A DNA stretch of 64,000 nt from Streptococcus infantis (GTDB taxonomy: Bacteria; Bacillota; Bacilli; Lactobacillales; Streptococcaceae). The stretch covers positions 1-64,000 of the forward strand of contig NZ_CP046525.1 in assembly GCF_021497965.1 (NCBI RefSeq), read 5' to 3'. The notes under the pieces were generated by a model. That model ran no database searches and was not told the origin of the DNA. It worked only from the letters and a program-made list of their open reading frames with translations. How positions within the stretch are numbered: position 1 is the first letter of the stretch; each line of letters begins with the position of its first letter. Positions 11,682-24,463 of this stretch are shown piece after piece. Position numbers and translations under genes: made by a program.

Positions 11682-12234
11682 CTGTTAGAACAAGATTATC
11701 AGAAGATTTTGATTTCACAGATGAAATTACAGAAGCGCTAGAAATTAGGTGCTCAATTAACAAAATATTATGAAGGGAAAAATCCAATTTTAGTTGGATT
11801 TTAATGGGATCTATTCCTTTCATGCAGAATTAGTTAAAATATATCGACACTCTCTTGAATGGATTTTAATGAATGGTTTCTAGGCTACCTGGTGGTACTG
11901 TAAGTACGGTGTTGATCAATAAATCAAACAAGAATGTAGAACTCAAGATATTAAAGGTAGACTTTGTTTTTGTGGAAGATATTATCGACACTGGCAAACC
12001 GTGAAAAGTTTGGAGAATAATGTTTACTGCTAGAGAAAGGGCATCTGTTAAGATTGTAACTATGTTAGATAACAGAAGGCCGTACTGTTGAAATCGAAGC
12101 AGATATACATGTTTTTTACAATTCCAAATGATTGTTGTAGGCTATGGTTTAGACTATAAGTGAAAATTATCGTAACCTTCCTTATGTAGGTGTATTGACA
12201 GAGGAGGGGGGTTTTTTACTCAAAAGAAGGGTAA
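11682..12234 (+). pseudogene. hpt: Hypoxanthine-guanine phosphoribosyltransferase, frame broken by apparent errors
   Basis: The start codon reads CTG (11682) where ATG is expected, followed by LEQD. Recognisable pieces are DEITEA...LGAQLTKYYEGKNP near 11720-11780, the PRPP loop VFVEDIIDTG near 11967-11997, and [24 protein letters not shown] near 12133-12200, ending SKEG-stop at 12234. The enzyme salvages hypoxanthine and guanine. Size and location (tilS-hpt-ftsH) fit an intact gene of 180 codons. Confidence 0.8.
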
Positions 12235-12241
12235 GTATTGA

Positions 12242-14169
12242 ATGCCAAAACAAAATAATGGTTTTAGAAAATCCTTTCTTTATTGTTGATGATTTTCTTG
12301 CTAGTGACGGGATTCCATACTTTCTTTGCCGGAAGGGCTCAGGGCTAGTCAACAATTAATTACTCAGATTGGTGCAAGGAAAATCACTACTGGACAATGT
12401 ACAGAAATGACCTACCAACCAAGTGTAGTGTTATCGAAGTGTCCTGGTGTTTATCAAACTGCTAAACGAAAAACCGGAAACATGGGAGTATTGCAGTTTT
12501 TCACACCATCGGCAACAAAGTAGAAACTTTACAAGTATTATTCTTCCATCGGATACTACTGTAGCAGATTTTTGCAAAAATTAGCTGGGGAACACCAAAC
12601 CAAATTTGAAGTGAAACACGAAAGCTCATTGGTATGTGGATTAATATCCTATTCTCAGTAATACCATTTGCATTTATTCTTCTTCCTATTTTTCTATGAT
12701 GGGCAATATGGGAGGAAATGCGGACGTAATCCGATGAGCTTTGGACGTAATAAAAGCTAAGGCTGCTATAGGAAGATATCAGTACGCTTTTCAGATGTGC
12801 AGGAGCTGCAGAAGAAAAAACAATAACTTGTTGAAGTTGTTGAATTTTGAAAGATCAAACGATTTACCAAATTGGGTGCGGGTCAGTCGTATTCCCGCTG
12901 GTGTTCTTTAGAAGGACCTCCGGGGACTGGTAAGACATTACTTGCCAAGCGGTTGCGGGAGAAGCTGGTGTACCATTCTTTAGTATTTCAGTTCCGACTT
13001 CGTGAAGATGTTCGTCGGTGTCCGTGCCAGTCGTGTACGTTCTCTAGTTGAGGACGCTAAAAAATCAAGCACCCAGCTATTACTCATTGATGAATTGTGC
13101 CTTTGTTCGCCCACGTGGTGTTGGTCTTGTGGTGGTAACGATGCACGTGAATCAACTTTGAACCAACTTTTGATTGAGATGGATGGTTTTGAAGGAAAAT
13201 GAGATTATCGTTATTGCGGCACAAACGTTCAGAATGTTCTTGATCCAGCCCTTCTCCGTCCGACGATTTGACAGAAAAGTGTTAGTAGGTCGTCCAGATG
13301 TTTAGGGACGCGAAGGCAATTCTGAAAGTACAATGCTAGACATAACCTTTAGTCAGAAGACGTGATTTGAAATTATTGGCACAACAACTCCAGGTTTGTT
13401 GGTGCTGATTGGAAATGTGTTAAACGAAGCAGCCTTAGTTGCAGCTCGTCGCAAATAAATCATTGTTGATTGTCTTCTGAATTGATGAAGCTGAGGATCG
13501 CGTTATTGCTGGACCATCTAAAAAAGATAAACATTTTCTCAAAAAGAACGTGAAATGGTTGCTTACCCACGAGCATGACACACTATTGTGTTTGGTCTTA
13601 TCAACGCACGTGTAGTGCATAATAAGTGACAATTGTTCCTCGTGGTCGTGCGGGTGGTTACATGATTGCTCTTCCAAGAAGATCAATGTTATATCATAAA
13701 GAAGATATGAAAGAACACTTAGCTGTTTGATGTGTGGAGACGTGTCGCTGAAGAATCATCTTTACCGTCAAACAACTGGAGCTTCAACAACTTTGAACAA
13801 GCTACACAGATGGCGCGTGCTATGGTTTACTGAGTATGGTTGAGTGAAAACTTGGACCTGTTCAATATGGGGCAATCATGCAATGTTTGGTGCTCAAACT
13901 CCACAAAAAATCGTTTCGAGCGTACAGCTTATGAAATTGATGAGAAGTCCGAGCGTTACTGAAATGAAGCACGTAATAAGGCAGCTGAATTATTCCAATC
14001 AAATCGCGAAAGCATAAATGATGCGGAAGCCTTGTTGAATATGAAACTTGGATAGTACAACAAATCAAAATCTCTTTATGAAACCAGGAAAATGCTGAGA
14101 AGTCGGAAGAAGAATCACGTGCGCTAATCTATGAATGAAGTCAAAATCAAAATGGCTGAAGAAAACTAA
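12242..14169 (+). pseudogene. ftsH: ATP-dependent zinc metalloprotease FtsH, frame broken by apparent errors
   Basis: FtsH is a membrane-anchored AAA+ protease. Starting at MPKQNNGF (12242), the N-terminal membrane segment, the extracellular domain (TYQPS near 12413, IQFFTPSATK near 12495), the second membrane segment (about 12640-12700), the AAA module with Walker A GPPGTGKTLLAK (near 12913) and second-region motifs (RVRSL, NQLLIEMDGFEG), the HExxH zinc site (near 13563) and the C-terminus ending at 14167-14169 are all recognisable but frame-shifted many times. The expected length of about 650 codons is preserved. Confidence 0.85.
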
Positions 14170-14331
14170 ATATTAGTGGCGGCTCAGATACAGAGTGGAT
14201 AACATCATATCTCTCTTCTTGTTTAAAAATACATATGAAAAAAATAGAAAAAAATTTCAGAAAAATAAACCCAAATATCTTGAAAAGCGTCCAAAAGTAG
14301 TATACTACGAAAAGAGTTAGAAAAAGCTCAG
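14170..14331. promoter_or_regulatory. ftsH to tRNA-Glu spacer with probable rRNA promoter P1
   Basis: About 160 bases with no ORF. TTGAAA (14280-14285) and TATACT (14301-14306) form a likely promoter; the 15-base spacer may have lost bases to sequence error. In pneumococcus comX1 lies in this spacer, and no comX-like sequence is present here. Confidence 0.55.
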
Positions 14332-14406
14332 GGGCCGTTTGGTCAGGGGTTTAAGACACCGCCTTTTCCCACGGCGGTAACACGGGTTAGACTCCCGTAC
14401 GGACTA
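14332..14406 (+). tRNA. tRNA-Glu (TTC), with sequence errors
   Basis: GACACCGCCTTTTC..ACGGCGGTAAC carries the anticodon arm with UUC, followed by ACGGG...CCCGTACGGACTA, which is the T arm and acceptor strand. The 5' end (GGGGCCGTTTGG for GGTCCGTTGG) and the T loop (TTAGACT for TTCGAAT) differ from any functional tRNA. This fits the error-rich segment. Confidence 0.85.
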
Positions 14407-14459
14407 TGGTGTAGCGCGGTTAATGTTGATAGGATTTTAAAAAAGTTAAAAACACCTGT

Positions 14460-14488
14460 TTGACAAGAGAAAAACGACTGTGTATACT
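14460..14488 (+). promoter_or_regulatory. Strong rRNA promoter P2
   Basis: TTGACA (14460-14465), a 17-base spacer and TATACT (14483-14488). It lies between tRNA-Glu and the 16S gene and is close to the sigma-A consensus. Confidence 0.85.
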
Positions 14489-14626
14489 AATATAGTTTGT
14501 CCGCAAGCGCGACAAGACCTTTGAAACTTAACACGCGAAACAATGTGCATGCACTATAACTAAGGTATAGTATCTGAACAATGAAAACAATAATCTGTCA
14601 TGACCAGAAATGATTGATAACTCAAC

Positions 14627-16177
<1,551 letters not shown>

Positions 16178-16221
16178 TAGGATAAGGAACACATTGGTCT
16201 TGTTAGTCTTGAGAGGTCTGT

Positions 16222-16319
16222 GGGGCCTTGAGCTCAGGCTGTGGAGCGTCTGCTTTGCAGCAGGGTCGCGGTTCGATCGCCCCCGCCCCAAAAAAAAAAA
16301 ACAGCCCCGCTAGGCTCCA
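16222..16319 (+). tRNA. tRNA-Ala (TGC) with an inserted C/A-rich run
   Basis: GGGGCCTTGAGCTCAG at the 5' end, CTGCTTTGCAGCAG as the anticodon arm (UGC), and CCCCGCTAGGCTCCA at the 3' end identify tRNA-Ala in the 16S-23S spacer. Between the T loop TTCGAT and the acceptor strand about 25 extra bases of C-rich and A-rich homopolymer are inserted, which makes the gene 98 bases long. This is almost certainly an artefact. Confidence 0.85.
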
Positions 16320-16440
16320 TTGGTGAGAGATTCACCAAGTAATGCACATTGAAAATTGAATACTATATCAAATAGTACAAGAACATAAACCAAAAGCTGT
16401 AGGTATTAATAAGAGTTTATGCTGAAAGGTCAAAAAGTAA

Positions 16441-19362
<2,922 letters not shown>

Positions 19363-19436
19363 TAACTGATAATGCGAAAGCGAAGTTTTTTCCTAAGTAG
19401 TTGATAGATTTCAATTTTGAGTAGGTCTTACTCAGA

Positions 19437-19552
19437 GTTCGTGACGATAGCCTAGGAGATAACACCTGTCCCCTGCCGAACACAGAGTTAAGCCCATAGA
19501 ACCGCGGAAGTAGTTGGGGTTTGCCCCCTGTGAGATATGGAAGTCGCTTAGC
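19437..19552 (+). rRNA. rrf: 5S ribosomal RNA, with sequence errors
   Basis: GTGACGATAGCCTAGGAGAT at the 5' side, CCGAACACAGAGTTAAGCCC in the middle (one base lost) and GTAGTTGGGG...CCCCTGTGAGAT near the 3' side are the streptococcal 5S hallmarks. It follows 23S by about 75 bases. Confidence 0.9.
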
Positions 19553-19557
19553 TGTTA

Positions 19558-19635
19558 TCCGCCATAGCTCAGTTGGTAGTAGCGCAAATGACTGTTAATC
19601 ATGATGTCGTAGGTTTGCGAGTCCTACTGGCTGGA
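19558..19635 (+). tRNA. tRNA-Asn (GTT), with sequence errors
   Basis: TCCGCCATAGCTCAGTTGGT opens the gene, ACTGTTAATC gives anticodon GUU, and GTCCTACTGGC.GGA closes it. Extra bases occur in the D-anticodon junction (GCAAATGACT), the T loop (GTTTGCGAG) and the acceptor strand. It is the last damaged element, and sequence after about 19635 reads cleanly. Confidence 0.88.
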
Positions 19636-19640
19636 TAGTA

Positions 19641-19664
19641 AACGTTCTAACGAACGTTTTTTTA
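19641..19664 (+). terminator. Rho-independent terminator of the rRNA operon
   Basis: A perfect seven-base stem AACGTTC-TAAC-GAACGTT (19641-19658) runs into seven T. It closes the rRNA-tRNA transcription unit and is error-free. Confidence 0.9.
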
Positions 19665-19788
19665 TTTATTTTGTTTATATAAATTTAATATTTTTGTATC
19701 ATTTTTCTGATCTGTTTTTACTTATTTTTTGTTTTAAGTTCGTTTAGCTTAAAATTTTAACTTTACAGAGATATTTTTCTTTTTAGTT

Positions 19789-19828
19789 AACCTTTCTGAT
19801 AAACTTATTTTATCAATAAGAAAGGTTT
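19789..19828 (+). promoter_or_regulatory. Hairpin sequestering the comW ribosome-binding site
   Basis: AACCTTTCT (19789-19797) is the exact complement of AGAAAGGTT (19819-19827). Inside it GATAAA (19798-19803) pairs with TTTATC (19809-19814), leaving loop CTTAT and a four-base bulge AATA. The right arm contains the only plausible Shine-Dalgarno of comW (AGAAAGG, eight bases before ATG), and TTTTT follows. The element could limit comW translation or act as a terminator for read-through from the rRNA operon. Confidence 0.65.
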
Positions 19829-19833
19829 TTAAT

Positions 19834-20070
19834 ATGCTCCAAAAGTATTATGATTATTGTTTTCTTTTTCTAAAACAAGTTGAAAAAGAATATTCATTTT
19901 TAGTTCAATCTAGTGATGATTGGGAGTCGCTTCATTTAAGATTTTTACTTTATTACTTAGTTCGTTTTAGGATAAAAGATGAGAAGGATTTTCTTCTCTG
20001 TCATTTTAGGGCTGCTTATCGTATCTATCTTAATCATTTACTTGGACAAACATTCAATTATTGTTCGTAG
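19834..20070 (+). CDS. comW: Competence factor ComW (ComX stabiliser/activator)
   Basis: A 78-residue protein located between the rRNA operon and purA, the site and length of pneumococcal comW. The core pattern DWESLHLRFLLYYLVR...DF..CHFRAAYRIYLNHL keeps the aromatic/basic spacing I recall for ComW (W.HVHFKFLIYYLVR...AYRLYL). In pneumococcus ComW is an early competence protein that protects the alternative sigma factor ComX from proteolysis and helps it engage RNA polymerase. The N-terminus (MLQKYYDYCFLFLKQVEKEY) is divergent. Upstream, no ComE direct repeat could be identified with confidence. Confidence 0.85.
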   Translation: MLQKYYDYCFLFLKQVEKEYSFLVQSSDDWESLHLRFLLYYLVRFRIKDEKDFLLCHFRAAYRIYLNHLLGQTFNYCS

Positions 20071-20197
20071 ATATAGTCATTTTCATTTATTACGAACGTT
20101 ATTTTGTTGTTAATAAAGAATATATAGAATAATCTTAAATTTTTCTTTTTTTATTTTAAAATCTAGCGAAAACCCTAATCTTTTCTAGTGTTTATCC
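20071..20197. other. AT-rich comW-purA spacer
   Basis: No ORF or convincing hairpin was seen between the comW stop and the purA promoter. A TACGAACG near 20091 resembles a ComX box (TACGAATA) at six of eight positions but lacks a gene immediately downstream. Confidence 0.5.
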
Positions 20198-20226
20198 TTG
20201 ATTAAATAGTTTTTTTTTCTTATAAT
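20198..20226 (+). promoter_or_regulatory. purA promoter
   Basis: TTGATT (20198-20203), exactly 17 bases, and TATAAT (20221-20226). A second TATAAT sits at 20238-20243. Transcription from the first would give a leader of about 75 bases. Confidence 0.75.
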
Positions 20227-20244
20227 GAATTGTAAGATATAATT

Positions 20245-21596
<1,352 letters not shown>

Positions 21597-21603
21597 GAGA
21601 TTT

Positions 21604-21636
21604 TTTAAGATTTGTTTAAGACAGGTCGGATATACT
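21604..21636 (+). promoter_or_regulatory. CiaR-type promoter (TTTAAG-N5-TTTAAG plus -10)
   Basis: TTTAAG at 21604-21609, five bases, TTTAAG at 21615-21620, ten bases, then TATACT (21631-21636). This spacing is the signature of promoters activated by the CiaRH response regulator in mitis-group streptococci. Confidence 0.88.
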
Positions 21637-21642
21637 ATAGAC

Positions 21643-21742
21643 AGTTACAAGAAGACCTCCTAACTTGTTGTAACAAATTTCCTAAACTTTTCTTTTTCAT
21701 AATAATCTCCCTATAAAGTCACCGCATTCGGTGGCTTTTTTT
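21643..21742 (+). ncRNA. Cia-dependent small RNA (csRNA)
   Basis: A CiaR box and -10 stand just upstream. The roughly 100-base transcript would have a 5' stem (GTTACAAG pairing with CTTG.TTGTAAC), an unpaired pyrimidine-rich stretch CCTAAACTTTTCTTTTTCAT, and a terminator stem. This is the architecture of pneumococcal csRNAs, whose single-stranded region pairs with Shine-Dalgarno/AUG regions of targets such as comC. No ORF is present. Which numbered csRNA it corresponds to cannot be said here. Confidence 0.85.
21717..21742 (+). terminator. csRNA terminator
   Basis: An eight-pair stem AGTCACCG-CATT-CGGTGGCT (one T-G pair) followed by seven T. Confidence 0.88.
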
Positions 21743-21795
21743 GTCTTCAAAAACGTGATATAATGATAGAATTGATAGCTAGGAAGAGAGAAGAG

Positions 21796-22263
21796 ATGGA
21801 TTATACACTTGAAGAAAAAGAAGCTTTTATGAGAGAGGCCTTAAAGGAGGCAGAACTCGCCTTAGAGCATGATGAAATCCCGATTGGTTGTGTGATTGTC
21901 AAGGACGGGAAAATCGTAGGGAGAGGCCATAATGCGCGCGAGGAATTGCAACGTGCAGTCATGCATGCAGAAATTATGGCTATAGAGAATGCTAATCTGA
22001 GCGAAGAGAGTTGGCGTTTGCTCGATTGTACGCTTTTTGTGACCATTGAGCCTTGTGTTATGTGTAGTGGGGCAATTGGTCTCGCACGGATTCCAAACGT
22101 GGTCTACGGGGCTAAAAACCAGAAATTTGGCGCCGCTGGGAGCTTGTACGATATTTTAACAGATGAGAGGCTCAATCACCGTGTGAACGTTGAAACAGGT
22201 GTTTTAGAGAATGAGTGCGCAGAGATTATGCAAGACTTTTTCCGAAATCGACGTAAAAAATAA
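21796..22263 (+). CDS. tadA: tRNA(adenine34) deaminase TadA
   Basis: TadA converts A34 of tRNA-Arg(ACG) to inosine. The zinc deaminase motif is intact: HAE (57-59) with the catalytic Glu, and PCVMC with Cys87 and Cys90. The product is 155 residues. ATG 21796 is chosen because homologues begin M-x-YTLEEKE and a purine-rich AGGAAGAGAGAAG site precedes it. An in-frame ATG at 21763 lies inside the -10 element (TATAAT 21759-21764) and is unlikely to be used. SRP RNA follows, as in pneumococcus. Confidence 0.96.
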   Translation: MDYTLEEKEAFMREALKEAELALEHDEIPIGCVIVKDGKIVGRGHNAREELQRAVMHAEIMAIENANLSEESWRLLDCTLFVTIEPCVMCSGAIGLARIPNVVYGAKNQKFGAAGSLYDILTDERLNHRVNVETGVLENECAEIMQDFFRNRRKK

Positions 22264-22292
22264 TTTCTCTTTAAAAATAGAGGAGAATGTGG

Positions 22293-22298
22293 TATAAT
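22293..22298 (+). promoter_or_regulatory. -10 element of the SRP RNA gene
   Basis: TATAAT placed seven bases before the predicted 5' end of the RNA. Confidence 0.7.
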
Positions 22299-22304
22299 AA
22301 CTAA

Positions 22305-22380
22305 CGGAGCAACAGTTCTGCGTGAAGCGGGTCAGGGGAGGAATCCAGCAGCCCTAAGCGAGTGTGAATTGTGTGCTCTT
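22305..22380 (+). ncRNA. ffs: Signal recognition particle RNA (small, 4.5S type)
   Basis: The conserved SRP domain GGGTCAGGGGAGGAATCCAGCAGCCCTAA, with its GGAA tetraloop and asymmetric internal loop, is unmistakable (given here in parts: GGGTCAGGGGAGGAA, then TCCAGCAGCCCTAA). GAGCA (22307-22311) pairs with TGCTC (22374-22378) to close the hairpin, and a T-run follows. The RNA binds Ffh and targets membrane and secretory proteins co-translationally. It sits between tadA and dut, the mitis-group position. Confidence 0.93.
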
Positions 22381-22393
22381 TTTTCGTGCTTTT

Positions 22394-22401
22394 TTCGAAT
22401 A
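22394..22401 (+). promoter_or_regulatory. ComX (SigX) cin-box upstream of dut-radA
   Basis: TTCGAATA matches the late-competence box TACGAATA at seven of eight positions and is preceded by a T-run, as in known boxes. It stands 48 bases before dut. In pneumococcus the dut-to-radA genes are late competence genes. Confidence 0.8.
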
Positions 22402-22448
22402 AATAAGATAAAATAGCCTAGAATATAAGATTTAAAAAGAGGGAAAAT

Positions 22449-22892
22449 ATGAAAATTCGTGGTTTTGAATTAGTTTCTAGTTTTACAGATGAAAATTTGC
22501 TACCCAAGCGTGAGACAGCACATGCAGCTGGTTACGATCTAAAAGTTGCAGAACGTACGGTTATCGCTCCAGGAGAAATTGTTCTCGTCCCAACGGGTGT
22601 TAAGGCCTATATGCAGCCGACTGAAGTGCTCTATCTTTATGACCGTTCATCAAATCCTCGTAAAAAAGGTTTGGTCTTGATTAACTCTGTTGGTGTTATT
22701 GATGGAGACTATTATGGTAATCCGGGAAATGAAGGCCATATCTTCGCTCAGATGAAAAATATTACGGACCAAGAAGTCGTTCTTGAAGTGGGAGAACGTG
22801 TGGTTCAGGCTGTCTTTGCTCCATTTTTAATCGCAGACGGAGATGAGGCAGACGGCGTGCGGACTGGTGGGTTTGGAAGTACAGGGAAATAG
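22449..22892 (+). CDS. dut: dUTP diphosphatase (dUTPase)
   Basis: Hydrolyses dUTP to dUMP and pyrophosphate, keeping uracil out of DNA. The 147-residue trimeric-type dUTPase motifs are in order: AAGYDLKVA, DRSSNPRKKGL, GVIDGDYYGNPGNEGHI, ERVVQAVF, and the C-terminal P-loop-like GGFGSTGK. It heads the ComX-driven operon that ends with radA. Its spacing to the next gene is nine bases. Confidence 0.96.
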   Translation: MKIRGFELVSSFTDENLLPKRETAHAAGYDLKVAERTVIAPGEIVLVPTGVKAYMQPTEVLYLYDRSSNPRKKGLVLINSVGVIDGDYYGNPGNEGHIFAQMKNITDQEVVLEVGERVVQAVFAPFLIADGDEADGVRTGGFGSTGK

Positions 22893-22901
22893 AGGAATAA
22901 A

Positions 22902-23357
22902 ATGGCAGACTATTTATTAGTTGTAGACATGCAGTCAGATTACGTTGCTGTAGGAAAAGCATATCATGAAGAACTGACTGCAGCTGTAAATGACAAAATT
23001 GCTACCTATCCTAGCGACCGAGTTATCTATATTCTCAATCGTTTTTTCTGGGAGAGAAAAGATAGAAAGAAGAAATTTGCGAACGGCTTGTTGGTTGTAT
23101 CTTCTCGTATTTTTGAGAAGCGCCGGGCTTCTTGCTTTACTAATCCAGATTTAAAAGATTTTTTAGAGGGAAACGATGCTAAAAGCATAGAGTTTATAGG
23201 GGTAGATGGGAATGGCTGTGTCAAGGCTTCCGTTTTGGCAGCTGTCAAGGAGAATTATCAGGTTTCTGTCGATTTGTCTGCTGTCGGAGTTGCCAACCAG
23301 AAGAAATTCTCTAAAACACTGAAGCAGTGGCAAGATTGCGGAATCAAGATTGGATAG
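22902..23357 (+). CDS. Isochorismatase-like cysteine hydrolase
   Basis: A 151-residue protein with the fold signature of the isochorismatase/nicotinamidase superfamily: VVDMQSDY with Asp9 near the N-terminus, a Lys in FEKRRASCF, and the nucleophile Cys106 in IGVDGNGCVKASVLAA. These supply the Asp-Lys-Cys triad. It is shorter than typical nicotinamidases (about 180), so the substrate cannot be assigned. It lies nine bases after dut, inside the competence-regulated operon, a place where pneumococcus has only one gene between dut and radA. Confidence 0.75.
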   Translation: MADYLLVVDMQSDYVAVGKAYHEELTAAVNDKIATYPSDRVIYILNRFFWERKDRKKKFANGLLVVSSRIFEKRRASCFTNPDLKDFLEGNDAKSIEFIGVDGNGCVKASVLAAVKENYQVSVDLSAVGVANQKKFSKTLKQWQDCGIKIG

Positions 23358-23375
23358 TTTTATGGGGATCTTAAT

Positions 23376-23915
23376 ATGAAGATTATCTTTGTCCGTCATG
23401 GGGAGCCAGATTATAGTATGCTTGATAAACTTGAAAATCCGCAACTCTATAGTGGTTTTGGTCGTGATTTAGCACCATTGACAGGAAAAGGTCGCAGTCT
23501 GGCAAAAGAAGTTGCTAAAACTGCATGTTTTGGAAAGGCAGAGATTATTATTTCATCGTCTGTGACGAGGGCTTTAGAAACAGCACATTATATAGCAGTT
23601 GAAACAGGATTGGACTTATTTGTAGAGCCGTTTTTTCATGAGTGGCGTCCAGACTTAGATGGCACTAACTCTGATTTAACTAGTGTATTGGTAGCTCATG
23701 AATATTATCTAGAACATCAAGGATCTTTATCTGAAGATTCTCCTTATCGCTATGAAACTGATCTAGAGATGCGTCATCGTTTTTTAAGAGCTTTGGAAAA
23801 ATATAAAAATTATAAAACTATTATCATTGTAACTCACGGAATGCTCATGCGCCAGTTTTTACCAAATGAGAAGATTGATTTTTGCCAAGTGATTGAATGT
23901 GAGATAGAGATATAG
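23376..23915 (+). CDS. Histidine phosphatase family protein
   Basis: The 179-residue product has the histidine-phosphatase (phosphoglycerate-mutase-like) RHGE motif at 7-10 and the second catalytic histidine in IIIVTHGMLMRQF. Acidic residues around HEWRPD supply the proton donor region. It corresponds to the gene between dut and radA in pneumococcus (SP_0022 position). Substrate unknown. It is co-directional with its neighbours and separated from them by 18 and 16 bases. Confidence 0.85.
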   Translation: MKIIFVRHGEPDYSMLDKLENPQLYSGFGRDLAPLTGKGRSLAKEVAKTACFGKAEIIISSSVTRALETAHYIAVETGLDLFVEPFFHEWRPDLDGTNSDLTSVLVAHEYYLEHQGSLSEDSPYRYETDLEMRHRFLRALEKYKNYKTIIIVTHGMLMRQFLPNEKIDFCQVIECEIEI

Positions 23916-23931
23916 AAAGAGGTACAATGAA

Positions 23932-24423
23932 ATGAGCTATAAGGATTTTCAAGCTTTTACCGCCGAGAATTGTCAAGGATATAAGAAAATTTATGAGATC
24001 AGTATTGGAGGTTTTCTTTACCTAGCATTTATCCCTGAGGCCTATCATCAAATTCTTTGCATTTCTTCAGATTACATGTCCATCATTGATAGTGAAAATG
24101 GGCAAGTCATTCCAATAGATGGCGATTACGATGAAATGGAATTAGTGGCCATGTGTGAGGGTTATGATTCACCTATTCCTATCGCTGGTCAATACGGTGG
24201 AAATCTCCCTCTGGATAATGGCAAAGACATCAGAGTGACAATGGATAAAGACCAATCTGAAGATTATCCGATTTTAACTATTTATTGGGAAAAGGATAAG
24301 GAAAATAGAAGTCAAATCTATAAAAGTTATTTACCCTATATTTTTGGATTTAGCCCTGATGGTCAGTATTATGTCCATGCGGATGATGGCGGGCTCACTG
24401 TTTTGAAAAGAAATAGTCATTAA
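23932..24423 (+). CDS. Hypothetical protein in the dut-radA operon
   Basis: A 163-residue soluble acidic protein, with no signal peptide and no membrane segment. It is rich in short beta-strand-like stretches (FLYLAFIPE, YPILTIYWEK, GQYYVHADDGGLTVLKRN), which suggests a beta-rich fold of the WD/propeller-blade type. I do not recognise a family. It is not in the pneumococcal version of this operon as I know it, so it is probably an accessory addition. Sixteen bases separate it from the phosphatase gene. Confidence 0.6.
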   Translation: MSYKDFQAFTAENCQGYKKIYEISIGGFLYLAFIPEAYHQILCISSDYMSIIDSENGQVIPIDGDYDEMELVAMCEGYDSPIPIAGQYGGNLPLDNGKDIRVTMDKDQSEDYPILTIYWEKDKENRSQIYKSYLPYIFGFSPDGQYYVHADDGGLTVLKRNSH

Positions 24424-24463
24424 TATAAAAATTAATAAGAGATTTTAAAATGAGAGGATTAGA

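Noticed and set aside
5947-13686. Many small open frames on both strands in 5.9-13.7 kb
   Set aside because: They are fragments of frame-shifted mfd, divIC, tilS, hpt and ftsH or their antisense shadows, not independent genes.
20088-20096. TTACGAACG as a ComX box before purA
   Set aside because: It lacks the final ATA of the consensus and the right spacing to a gene; purA has its own sigma-A promoter.
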